NCBI GenBank assembly: GCA_023443625.1
Contig: JAEZTQ010000017.1
Coordinates: 124,001 to 188,000, forward strand
Origin: Bacillota bacterium
GTDB taxonomy: Bacteria; Bacillota_A; Clostridia; Lachnospirales; Lachnospiraceae
Direction of reading: 5' to 3'
DNA length: 64,000 nucleotides
Shown: positions 1-8,293 of the stretch, in pieces
Layout: the number at the start of each line of letters is the position of its first letter
Position numbering within the stretch: the stretch's first letter is position 1
The notes under the pieces: model-generated
What the model was told of the DNA's origin: nothing
Database searches by the model: none
What the model saw: the letters and a program-made list of their open reading frames with translations, nothing else
Position numbers and translations under genes: made by a program

Positions 1-1338
1 CAGCATATTATTTCCATTAACCATCATATGGCACATCTTAGCGCAAGCTATTATACTTCGGGTTTTAAGAAGGCGGCATGTTTGGTACTAGATGGATATG
101 GAAGTGGATACAATGAAAACAAATACGTTGAAATTCATACAGAAGCGATAGCAGACAGCGGTGATATTGAGCGTGTTCAAACTGTGTATTCCAATATGAG
201 TCAATATACAACAGCATCTTTAGGGCACTTTTATCTGTACTTTACTTATCAGTGTGATTTTCTGTATGGAGAAGAAGGAAAGTTAATGGGGTTGGCATCC
301 TATGGCACTGCTAAATATGTTGATGTTATAAAAAGTTGTATGGAGCCGGAGAAGCATATTTATTTAAATATTGATGTTAAGAATAAGGTTAAGGAAATTA
401 TCGATAAAGACGGTAATAGTTTTCAAACAAAAGCAGATTTAGCACATGCAGCTCAAATAATTTTAGAAGATAATGTATTTGATATCTTAAATCAGCTTTA
501 TCAAAAAACAAAATGTGATAACCTCTGCTTTTCTGGCGGTATTGCTCTGAACAGTGCATTGAACGGAAAAATAAAGAAACAAACCTCCTTTAAAAATGTT
601 TATGTTTTCCCGGCATCCGGTGATAATGGTACGGCGATTGGAGCAGCATTATATGGGTATTACAATATACTCAAACAGCCCTACTTAGGAAGAGAACGAC
701 AAACTAATGTATATTTTGGCAAGTCCTATAATGATAAGGATATATTGGATACCTTAGGCAAATATAAAGATAAGGTTAACTATATAAAGTATCCATTTGA
801 CCAAATGTTGGATATTGTTAGCAGGGCAATTGCATGTGGAGAGATTATTGGTTGGCATCAAGATGGGTGCGAAACTGGGCCCAGGGCGTTAGGAAATCGA
901 AGCATATTAGCAGATCCCAGAAATGCAGAAATGAAAGATATATTGAATAACAAGGTGAAATTCAGAGAAGATTTTCGTCCGTTTGCACCGGTTGTTATGT
1001 TTGAATATGTACATGATTACTTTGAAACGGATTTCACAGATAATCCTTTTATGTTATACATTGGTAAAGTTAAGGAGAACAAAATTGAAATAATACCTGC
1101 GGTTACACATGTTGATAAAACTGCTCGTTTCCAAACTGTTAGTAAAAAAAATAATTTTAAATTGTACTCGCTACTAGAAAAATTTTATAAGTTGACGGGT
1201 GTTCCGGTATTAATAAACACTTCATTAAACATTAAAGGACGTCCGATAGCTGAAACACCAAAAGACACATTGTACTGTTTGCTTAATTCTCAAATAGATA
1301 AAATTATAATTGGAGATTATTTAATAAGGAAAAAATGA
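1..1338 (+). CDS. O-carbamoyltransferase, NodU/CmcH family (5' end cut by window)
   Basis: The reading frame is open from base 1, and the first visible residues (QHIISINHHMAHLSASYY) align inside the full-length paralogue at 12171. About 90-100 N-terminal residues therefore lie outside the window and the ATG at 28 is internal. Family knowledge: these enzymes use carbamoyl phosphate and ATP to make carbamoyl-adenylate in a Kae1-like N-terminal domain, then carbamoylate a sugar or alcohol hydroxyl. Visible motifs are the metal-binding HHMAH, the GGIALN segment and the C-terminal signature GPRALGNRSILADPR followed by RPFAPVV and NTSLNIKGRP. The stop overlaps the next gene (ATGA), so the two are translationally coupled. 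It is clearly a paralogue of 12171-13787. The acceptor cannot be read from sequence. Confidence 0.93.
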   Translation, partial: QHIISINHHMAHLSASYYTSGFKKAACLVLDGYGSGYNENKYVEIHTEAIADSGDIERVQTVYSNMSQYTTASLGHFYLYFTYQCDFLYGEEGKLMGLASYGTAKYVDVIKSCMEPEKHIYLNIDVKNKVKEIIDKDGNSFQTKADLAHAAQIILEDNVFDILNQLYQKTKCDNLCFSGGIALNSALNGKIKKQTSFKNVYVFPASGDNGTAIGAALYGYYNILKQPYLGRERQTNVYFGKSYNDKDILDTLGKYKDKVNYIKYPFDQMLDIVSRAIACGEIIGWHQDGCETGPRALGNRSILADPRNAEMKDILNNKVKFREDFRPFAPVVMFEYVHDYFETDFTDNPFMLYIGKVKENKIEIIPAVTHVDKTARFQTVSKKNNFKLYSLLEKFYKLTGVPVLINTSLNIKGRPIAETPKDTLYCLLNSQIDKIIIGDYLIRKK

Positions 1339-3287
1339 GTAAATATAAAAATAAATTTAGACAAGTATTGATTGATATGCCATTTTCACTAATTGAGTGT
1401 GCTGCGTTCGGTATATCTCAACTAAAAACTTATTTGGATATATCATGTAAGGATTTGGTTGAAACCGATATTCTATATTTTAACCATGACTTTTATTTCT
1501 TCTTTGGTGAAGAAATATACAATTATGTGAATCATGATTTTTTCAACTTTTATAAATTTCATAATAACAAGCATTTATGGGTTGATAATCTAAGAAAATC
1601 TGGTTTAGAAGTTGAATATTACAATGGCATGTTAGGGGACTGGATCTTTCGTGAAGCCGCATTTCCCAAACTTATTGATAATGCAGAGGTGTATTTTAAA
1701 AAATATAATTATGACCCTAGGATTCAATCTTTGATCCATCAGAGGAGAAAAGAGATTGATGCATTTTTAGAAAGCCTTATCGTAAAGTACGATCTGCTCA
1801 GATACGATATTATTGGATTCACATCAAGATTTCAACAGTTAACATCGGCATTGGCTTTGGCAAGGATTCTAAAGTCAAAAAAACCTGACATAATCATTAC
1901 TATAGGAGGACCAAATTGTGAACCACCTGCTGGTAGTATCATTGCAAAGAATTGTAAAAACATTGATTATGTGATGTCGGGTAGAAGGTTTCTTCATGGG
2001 TATAAAGAATTTTTATATCAGTTGGCAAGTGGCACTGTAGATATGAAGAAAATCACAGGACTTTTTTCGTATGAAGAAGGAAAAGTCAATGGTTTTGCAA
2101 ATTGTGATATATATGGTATTAGTGACGAAGATGATATAAATGATTTATTAGAAATAAACTATGATTCATATTTTGAATCACTAAAAAGACATGGTCTACA
2201 AGATATAGTACATCCTGTTTTGTTCTTTGAAACTTCAAGAGGATGTAGCTGGGGGGAGCAATCTCGATGTGCCTTTTGTGCTATTGATGGATATAATCCT
2301 GCTCATAGAATAATGTCTGACACTGCTGCCAAGAAATATTTAAATTTCATATTTCACAAGTATGGACCAATGAAACCATACTATGTATTTGTAGATAGTT
2401 CATTGCCCAAGCAGTATATAAAGAATGTCTTTCCCACTGTAGATGTACCAAAAGATTCTTTACTGTTATATGAGGCCCGAGCGGATTTGAACAATGAACA
2501 GTTGGAATTGTTGGCTAAAGCAAATGTTCGTTTATTAATTGTTGGCATAGAATCGCTCTCAACGAACATCCTTAAATTATTAAACAAGGGTATGACTGCA
2601 TTTGATAATATCAAATTCCTGAAGCGTTGCCGTGTACATCGTATAGCTGTAAACTGGAATATTCTAGTTGGTGTTCCGGGAGAAACAGATGAGATGATTC
2701 AGGAAAATGTCCAGGCGGTTCAGTTGGTACACCACCTTTACCCACCGACTGGTGTCTGGTTGATCAGTTTTCAAGGAAATTGTGATTACAATACAAATAG
2801 TGAAAAATATAATATTGAAGTAAAACCTAGTATTGAAGGACTAACTTATATCTATCCTTTTTCCCAAAATGATCTAAAAACTATTACATATTTTTATGAA
2901 AGAATAGATTCCGATATTGTTGGCAGTAGAGCAGTTCAAATTCAAAAATTATCTAAAAGAGCATTAAAATGGAAGGACTTGTGGTATAAAGCAGAAGAGG
3001 GCGAGGCACCCGACCTTTGCTTTGAAAATAATGATGGTGCAATAATCATTAAGGACGCTCGACAGGGTTCTACTTCATATATAAGTATTAGCAATTTGGA
3101 ATATGAAATACTGATGTATATGAATGCAGAAAAAACATTGGATGAGATGAATAAAAGATTTAGCAATGAATGTAATGTTGCTCAAATATTAGAAAATTTT
3201 AAAAAGAAAAAATTGGTTTTCTCAGAAGATGGCGTATACATTAGCCTAGTTATTAATTATAGAAATTGTGACATGACAGAAATTTAA
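1335..3287 (+). CDS. Cobalamin-binding radical SAM protein, RiPP C-methyltransferase-like
   Basis: A 650-residue protein. The 4Fe-4S/SAM site is C304-X7-C312-X2-C315 in the context RGCSWGEQSRCAFCAIDG. This matches the RGCxWGxxxxCxFCGLNG pattern of the RiPP maturation radical SAM protein 1 family (B12-dependent C-methyltransferases), not the plain CX3CX2C type. Residues 150-260 look like a Rossmann-type B12-binding region (IGGPNCEPP at about 192-200). The C-terminal 75 residues (YISISNLEYEILMYM onward) resemble a small winged-helix or PqqD-like domain. It overlaps the upstream carbamoyltransferase and is followed after 16 bp by an ACP. No precursor-peptide gene is nearby, so the substrate may be a carrier-bound unit rather than a peptide (inference). 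Family assignment is strong; C-methylation is inferred. Confidence 0.85.
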   Translation: MSKYKNKFRQVLIDMPFSLIECAAFGISQLKTYLDISCKDLVETDILYFNHDFYFFFGEEIYNYVNHDFFNFYKFHNNKHLWVDNLRKSGLEVEYYNGMLGDWIFREAAFPKLIDNAEVYFKKYNYDPRIQSLIHQRRKEIDAFLESLIVKYDLLRYDIIGFTSRFQQLTSALALARILKSKKPDIIITIGGPNCEPPAGSIIAKNCKNIDYVMSGRRFLHGYKEFLYQLASGTVDMKKITGLFSYEEGKVNGFANCDIYGISDEDDINDLLEINYDSYFESLKRHGLQDIVHPVLFFETSRGCSWGEQSRCAFCAIDGYNPAHRIMSDTAAKKYLNFIFHKYGPMKPYYVFVDSSLPKQYIKNVFPTVDVPKDSLLLYEARADLNNEQLELLAKANVRLLIVGIESLSTNILKLLNKGMTAFDNIKFLKRCRVHRIAVNWNILVGVPGETDEMIQENVQAVQLVHHLYPPTGVWLISFQGNCDYNTNSEKYNIEVKPSIEGLTYIYPFSQNDLKTITYFYERIDSDIVGSRAVQIQKLSKRALKWKDLWYKAEEGEAPDLCFENNDGAIIIKDARQGSTSYISISNLEYEILMYMNAEKTLDEMNKRFSNECNVAQILENFKKKKLVFSEDGVYISLVINYRNCDMTEI

Positions 3288-3303
3288 GTGGGGGTAAATA
3301 GGT

Positions 3304-3549
3304 TTGAATAAAGTAGATATTCAAAATACAATAGTTAAATCAATCTCCAAATACTGTAATATAGAAAAACAGAATATTTATGAAGATGCAATTTTAAGTG
3401 AATATATCCATAGCTCAATTGAATTTATTAAAATCATCGTTGATCTTGAGGATACTTACGACATTGTATTTATTAATGAAGAACTAAAAATTGATAATTT
3501 TAAAACCATATCTGATTTGGTTGAATTTGTTGGTAATAAATTAAAGTAG
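3304..3549 (+). CDS. Acyl carrier protein
   Basis: An 81-residue protein with the four-helix ACP pattern. The phosphopantetheine serine lies in the helix II start motif HSSIEFIKIIVDLEDTY (second Ser of SSI), in place of the usual DSL. The start is TTG at 3304, supported by a purine-rich GTGGGGG site at 3289-3295; no ATG lies upstream in frame. It sits between the cobalamin radical SAM gene and a SPASM radical SAM gene, so it may carry the substrate of one of them (inference). Its closest relative in the window is the ACP at 7905, which shares the FIKIIxDLE helix. Confidence 0.85.
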   Translation: MNKVDIQNTIVKSISKYCNIEKQNIYEDAILSEYIHSSIEFIKIIVDLEDTYDIVFINEELKIDNFKTISDLVEFVGNKLK

Positions 3550-3566
3550 ATATATTAGAGGGAATG

Positions 3567-4634
3567 ATGATTTTAAGAAAATCGCCGTATATTAAATTTA
3601 TTAATTTTAAAAATGGGAAGTATTACTATGGAAACCTGCTGACCCATAAATTTATATCTTTAACTTCAAATCAAAATGATGTTATTCAAAGCCTCGATAC
3701 ATACGGCTATGATATGATGGATATTAAGAAACAACATGCTGCTGGCGACATTGACTATTTAATGGAGCATAAATTTCTTGTGGATGAAAATGTATTGTGG
3801 AAATTAAACTATATAACAAAGATAGAAATTGAAACATCTACTTATTGCAATTATAAGTGCGAGTTTTGTCCAGTTCGTTATAATAAACGAGCAAGGAAGA
3901 ATATTGATATAAATTTGTTTCACGAGATATTAAGGCAGGCAAAAGACTATAAGTATATAAAATATGTTACATTACATGCGTACAATGAGCCTACTGTGGA
4001 TAAAAGATTCTATGATTATGCAGATGCTATACAAAGATTCAATCTGAAACTAGAATTATATACAAATGGTAGTGGAATTACTAAGGATATGATTGAGTAT
4101 CTATCAAAATATATATCCTTACATAGTGTTATTATAAACTTCCCATCAATTGATCAAAGCACTTATGAACAAATGACGGGATCGGCAACATATGAGAAAG
4201 TGGTATCTGCAATTGATACCATGATGGAAGCTGGTATAAAGTTGAGACTATCGGTACAAGGATATGACCAAGATATGCAGGATATAGAATTTGAGATGAT
4301 ACATAGGAGATGGCCTAATATAATCACTGTCCCACATATATCCTTTGATAGAACTGGTACATTGATAAATCAATATGCGCAAAATGTTATGGTCCATGAT
4401 CAATACCTTCAAGGATGCAGATTTGTACTTGAGATGGTCAATGTGTCGGTGGATGGAGATATGTACTTATGCTGTAATGACTATCGCCAGAGCTTAAAAT
4501 ATGGTAATTTGAAAAATTCAGATATTAAAAGTATCTTAGAGAATGAAATTGCAAGTGAAACGAGAAAAAAGATCTGGGGAGGTTCAAGTGCCGAAGAAGA
4601 CTTTATATGCAGAAAATGCATTCTTATAAAGTAA
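3567..4634 (+). CDS. Radical SAM/SPASM-type protein 1
   Basis: A 355-residue protein. The radical SAM cluster ligands are C94-X3-C98-X2-C101 (ETSTYCNYKCEFCPVRYN). A C-terminal SPASM/twitch-like auxiliary cluster region includes GCRFV, LCCNDY and the closing CRKC. The first 85 residues (SPYIKFINFKNGKYYY onward) form a small N-terminal domain shared with the paralogues at 15062, 19642 and 23018 and resembling a PqqD-like recognition domain. Two ATGs are adjacent (3564, 3567). The second is chosen because AGAGGGA directly abuts the first and because the paralogue at 15062 starts at the matching residue. SPASM enzymes include peptide modifiers and the butirosin dehydrogenase BtrN; which chemistry applies here is unknown. 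Confidence 0.88.
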   Translation: MILRKSPYIKFINFKNGKYYYGNLLTHKFISLTSNQNDVIQSLDTYGYDMMDIKKQHAAGDIDYLMEHKFLVDENVLWKLNYITKIEIETSTYCNYKCEFCPVRYNKRARKNIDINLFHEILRQAKDYKYIKYVTLHAYNEPTVDKRFYDYADAIQRFNLKLELYTNGSGITKDMIEYLSKYISLHSVIINFPSIDQSTYEQMTGSATYEKVVSAIDTMMEAGIKLRLSVQGYDQDMQDIEFEMIHRRWPNIITVPHISFDRTGTLINQYAQNVMVHDQYLQGCRFVLEMVNVSVDGDMYLCCNDYRQSLKYGNLKNSDIKSILENEIASETRKKIWGGSSAEEDFICRKCILIK

Positions 4635-4781
4635 CTGAGTATACGTAATCTTCATAGATTTAGACTATTATATTTAGACGAAATCATAAAATCGATTTAT
4701 ATCACTAGATATTACATGTTTACGGTTCTATTTTGACAAAGCACTCTGCATTTAGGGAAATTTAAGTTGAAAGGTAAAATA

Positions 4782-5873
4782 ATGTCAGATATTAACTATA
4801 CCAATGTATATAAAGCAATAAAGATGTTATTTCAAACATTAAAAACAGACGATGATAAAATGTACTTAATAAGTAGATTTGCATCACCTATGAAAGATTT
4901 TCATGACTTTTATCTATCCTGCAAAATTATACCTAGCGGTGATATGCCTATAAGTATATATCCGCATAAACAAAGTACGGGTTTTAATATTGGCATTGTA
5001 ATTTATGGACCTGTTATCACTGAAAATAAATTTACGTTGAACAGTATAAAGCTTTATTCAAGGTTATTTGAAGATACGAATATTGTTCTAACAACAAACC
5101 CATCACCGAAGTTAGCATCGATTAAAAATGCCAATATTCCTAATGTAAAGATTATAGAAAACAATCTTCATACTGGTGATGTACTGGGTAATGACGTAAG
5201 ATCCAGGATTTTAAATTGTGTTTCTGGGCTCAATTATCTGAGAAAACATGATATAACCCATGCGATTGTTATTCGATCTGATTTCAGGCTGACATATGAT
5301 AATGTTTCTTGTTATCTACAAAACTTAATAAACTACTATGTGTTAGATGATACCGTTGGTGATCAGAAATCTAGAATAATAATATGTAGCAAGAATACTT
5401 TACGATATATTCCATTCTGTTTTTCAAATGACTTTCAATTTGGACATATAAATGATTTGTTGGAGTATTGGAATAATTGGGATATTATAAACCTTATAAA
5501 TAAAAAAGGTAGTAATCTGGATTTTAAAGAAGATAATTTATTACGATATGAAGTTATAATGGGATTCAAATATGCAAAATATAAAATTGCTAACCACTTT
5601 TGCTATAACCTAAATTCATATTATGAATTCTTGGCTCAACGATTTGTTATCTTAGATAATCAGCAGTTGGGGATCATTCATCACAATAATTCTATTGATG
5701 GATTTGGCGAATTTGAATATGATTATTATGATACCCATCAAACCATAGGATTTAATGATTGGTTCTTGATAAATAATAAAACAACAGAAAATGAGCAAAT
5801 AGATGAACGCTACAGCAAATTAATATTAAAGATTAAAGAAAGACTGCTTGAGGAAAACTTTAATTTTTACTAG
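4782..5873 (+). CDS. WavE-like glycosyltransferase-family protein
   Basis: A 363-residue protein from the ATG. The segment IGIVIYGPVITENKFTLNSI, followed later by VIRSDFRLTYDN, follows the pattern of WavE-type lipopolysaccharide biosynthesis proteins (opening ...QGPV..., then a LRSD motif), which are putative glycosyltransferases. No signal peptide or membrane segment is seen, so it is probably cytosolic. A TTG at 4767 would add five residues. The ATG at 4782 is preferred because AAAGGT lies about 6 nt upstream. It is separated from the SPASM gene by 147 bp. Its likely role is adding or positioning a sugar on the product of region A (inference). Confidence 0.6.
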   Translation: MSDINYTNVYKAIKMLFQTLKTDDDKMYLISRFASPMKDFHDFYLSCKIIPSGDMPISIYPHKQSTGFNIGIVIYGPVITENKFTLNSIKLYSRLFEDTNIVLTTNPSPKLASIKNANIPNVKIIENNLHTGDVLGNDVRSRILNCVSGLNYLRKHDITHAIVIRSDFRLTYDNVSCYLQNLINYYVLDDTVGDQKSRIIICSKNTLRYIPFCFSNDFQFGHINDLLEYWNNWDIINLINKKGSNLDFKEDNLLRYEVIMGFKYAKYKIANHFCYNLNSYYEFLAQRFVILDNQQLGIIHHNNSIDGFGEFEYDYYDTHQTIGFNDWFLINNKTTENEQIDERYSKLILKIKERLLEENFNFY

Positions 5874-5995
5874 GTATATAACATTATCTATCCACCAACT
5901 TTCATAGACAAACTGTTAACTTGCATGAAATAGAAATATAACAGAATATTTAGTAACTATACTTGTTCAATTCTAATTAATATATGAGGATTTGT

Positions 5996-6931
5996 TTGAA
6001 GAGATTTGATGAAACAAAATATTTAAATATTATAACTGGTAGGTTCTTTTTCCATAATACAATGGATTTGTTTGAATACCTAAATAAGGCTAATATAGAG
6101 TATGCTGTAATTAAAGGAGAAGCCTTATCTGTGCAAGCATACAATGCAAATGGTGTAAGATCATATAGTGATCTAGATATACTTGTTTCTAAAGATGATA
6201 TTAATATAGTATCAAGCTTTCTGAGACAGAATGGTTATTATAATAGCATTAATGAAACAATTTTAAATGATCCACTGAAATGCAGGGCTGCTGAAATATT
6301 TTATTTGAGTACATCACATCAATACTTTACTTTCAAGAAAATGATAAGGGAACATACATTGGAAATTGACTTAAACTTTGATGTTTTTTGGGGAGAATAT
6401 GATGGTAGGCGCCTAGACGTGAGATCATGTTTTTTAAAGGATGCAGTATTTATGGATTTATATAATTGTAAAGTTAAATGTTTAAATCCAATTAAGGCAT
6501 TTATTCAATTGGCATTACATAATTACAAGGATATGAATTCAATATATATTTTATCAAAAGGGAATGTATCATATGAAAGTCATATGAAGGATTTATTCTA
6601 TTTGTTGATAAATAATATTCGTTTGATACCAGTAGATCAGCTATATGATCTGTCTAATTCACTTGAGATTATTCCTTATATATATTATATGCTACACTTT
6701 ATGTCATGTTATTATCACGATTCCTTACTTGAACCTTATATTAAGAAATTCAAGACAGATGATGGCGAATTATTATTGAATTGCTACGGACTTAATAAAA
6801 AAGAGCGTAGGCAATGGGACATCACTATAGAGCAAAGACTTAACAGGGATTATGTAGCTCATTATATAAAGCATAATTTATCGAGTGAAGAACTTAAAAA
6901 AATCGATATAAACAAACAATATTTTGGTTAA
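5996..6931 (+). CDS. Nucleotidyltransferase-fold protein (NTP_transf_5 type)
   Basis: About 311 residues. The pattern VIKGEALSVQAY... RSYSDLDILV (residues about 30-60) is the KG-x-S plus R-x-x-x-DLDxLV signature of the uncharacterised NTP_transf_5 nucleotidyltransferase family; the paired Asp residues would bind metal. TTG at 5996 is chosen because GAGGA (5986-5990) sits 5 nt upstream. An ATG at 5984 would add four residues but has no ribosome site. The next gene is an HPr-kinase-like ATPase. The same pair of families occurs in paeninodin-type lasso peptide clusters, where the kinase phosphorylates the peptide. Here no lasso precursor or cyclase is present, so a carrier-bound or small-molecule substrate is possible (inference). 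Confidence 0.7.
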   Translation: MKRFDETKYLNIITGRFFFHNTMDLFEYLNKANIEYAVIKGEALSVQAYNANGVRSYSDLDILVSKDDINIVSSFLRQNGYYNSINETILNDPLKCRAAEIFYLSTSHQYFTFKKMIREHTLEIDLNFDVFWGEYDGRRLDVRSCFLKDAVFMDLYNCKVKCLNPIKAFIQLALHNYKDMNSIYILSKGNVSYESHMKDLFYLLINNIRLIPVDQLYDLSNSLEIIPYIYYMLHFMSCYYHDSLLEPYIKKFKTDDGELLLNCYGLNKKERRQWDITIEQRLNRDYVAHYIKHNLSSEELKKIDINKQYFG

Positions 6932-6942
6932 GGATGTATAAT

Positions 6943-7872
6943 ATGTTTCGATATGCCATGTGCGGTGCACTCATATGTAGCGAAAGAAAATTACATAATT
7001 TTAGTATGGTATCTTTTACTGGAGATACTGATATATATATATACGATATCAAGCGATTATCGGTCAACATTGATCATTTTATCCACTTGCACTTAGATGA
7101 ATTTACTGATATTAATTCATTTAAGCTTCTAGACAATGAAAATACAATGGTAATTCTTTTAGGTACCCAATGTATTTTATATGCCATAAAAAAGAATAGA
7201 CATGTGTATTATGATTTTAAAATTCCTCTGTATGATCCTATTTTGTTTTGTTTGTACACTATTATGGCTGAAGAATACATTCATATCCATTCAGCAGGCT
7301 TCTTTAAAAATGGTCAGGCATATGCGTTGATGGCCAACAGTGGTACGGGAAAAAGCAGTTTGTTATTAGGTTTACTGAAGAGTGGGGCAGGTTATATTTG
7401 TGATGATCAGCTGTCTATTAAAGTTACTAATGATAAATGCTATGCCTTTCCATCTTCAAGTATAATGCCAAAATATACGATACAAACATTACGTTATTAT
7501 GGAATAAATCATTTGAATTTGAGAAAGACTGATAATCATAATGAGGTTCAAAAGTATTTCACTAACTTAAGGGGGATTCGTAAATGTAAAACGTCAATTC
7601 CACTTAAATCTATATATTTGATAGAGCCTAACCCTAATACAGACTGTATTTATCACACCCCTGTGTATAAAGTGAATGAATATAGAAAGCATTTCATTCA
7701 CAACGAACTAAATCAATTAAAATATATTAAAATTGAAAACTTAAATCGGGCTAAAAAAATAGTAAACGATTTATCCAATTTAAATTCATATGTTGATATG
7801 TATATAATTCATTATCAAAAAAAATTTGAGAATATGCCAGCCCTTGTAGATTATATATTTAATTTAGAATAA
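6943..7872 (+). CDS. HPr kinase-like P-loop protein
   Basis: About 309 residues. A Walker A loop (ANSGTGKSSLL, residues 131-141) is preceded by HIHSAGFFKNG and followed by YICDDQLSI. This is the HPr kinase/phosphorylase-like arrangement also seen in lasso-peptide serine kinases. True HprK proteins have an extra N-terminal domain and an HPr-binding region that I do not recognise here. The ATG at 6943 is preferred to the one at 6934 because the AAGG site (6930-6933) touches the latter directly. The gene follows the nucleotidyltransferase closely and is probably co-transcribed and co-functional with it. Target residue or molecule unknown. Confidence 0.68.
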   Translation: MFRYAMCGALICSERKLHNFSMVSFTGDTDIYIYDIKRLSVNIDHFIHLHLDEFTDINSFKLLDNENTMVILLGTQCILYAIKKNRHVYYDFKIPLYDPILFCLYTIMAEEYIHIHSAGFFKNGQAYALMANSGTGKSSLLLGLLKSGAGYICDDQLSIKVTNDKCYAFPSSSIMPKYTIQTLRYYGINHLNLRKTDNHNEVQKYFTNLRGIRKCKTSIPLKSIYLIEPNPNTDCIYHTPVYKVNEYRKHFIHNELNQLKYIKIENLNRAKKIVNDLSNLNSYVDMYIIHYQKKFENMPALVDYIFNLE

Positions 7873-7904
7873 ATAAGATTACAGTTTGATTAAAAGGAGT
7901 GTAT

Positions 7905-8177
7905 ATGTACGTAAAAAATAAAAAAGAAGTAACAAATCAGATTCTTAGTTATTTGGCAGAAGAACTTGAAGTACCTACGGATGCCATAAGTGCAAATGAC
8001 AATTTAGGGACACTTGTAGAATTGGGTTTGAATTCAGTATATTTCATTAAGATAATTATCGATCTTGAGAACATGTTTCATATTGAATTTGATGATAGCA
8101 AATTAGCATGGGAAGATTATAATACTTTGAATGATCTAATTGAGTACATATCTGATCTGATTTTTAACAAGAAGTAG
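7905..8177 (+). CDS. Acyl carrier protein
   Basis: A 90-residue ACP-like protein. The phosphopantetheine attachment serine is in LGLNSVYFIKIIIDLENMF (NSV in place of DSL), followed by the acidic helix III. The ATG at 7905 is chosen because AAGGAG (7894-7899) lies 5 nt upstream; a GTG at 7899 overlaps that site. It lies just before the FkbH-like gene. FkbH proteins load a glyceryl unit onto a stand-alone ACP, so this is the most likely partner (inference from family knowledge and position). Confidence 0.85.
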   Translation: MYVKNKKEVTNQILSYLAEELEVPTDAISANDNLGTLVELGLNSVYFIKIIIDLENMFHIEFDDSKLAWEDYNTLNDLIEYISDLIFNKK

Positions 8178-8293
8178 TTTACATGAGACCTTATCAAGCC
8201 ATTGTAAGGTATCTTATAAAGCCGCATAAAAGAGAGTTTTAGGATGGTTAAGCAATTCATACTAAAAAATAATTGAAGTATTTAGGTGTTTAA

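Noticed and set aside
4734..4762. A promoter (TTGACA at 4734-4739) before the WavE-like gene
   Set aside because: The -35 is perfect but no acceptable -10 occurs at 16-18 bp, and transcription would begin almost at the start codon.
8184..8243. A 19-codon ORF (MRPYQAIVRYLIKPHKREF) between an ACP and the FkbH gene, considered as a precursor peptide
   Set aside because: It has only a weak ribosome site, no leader/core pattern and no Cys, Ser or Thr-rich core. A 6-bp stem (ACCTTA/TAAGGT) in the same place suggests plain intergenic DNA.
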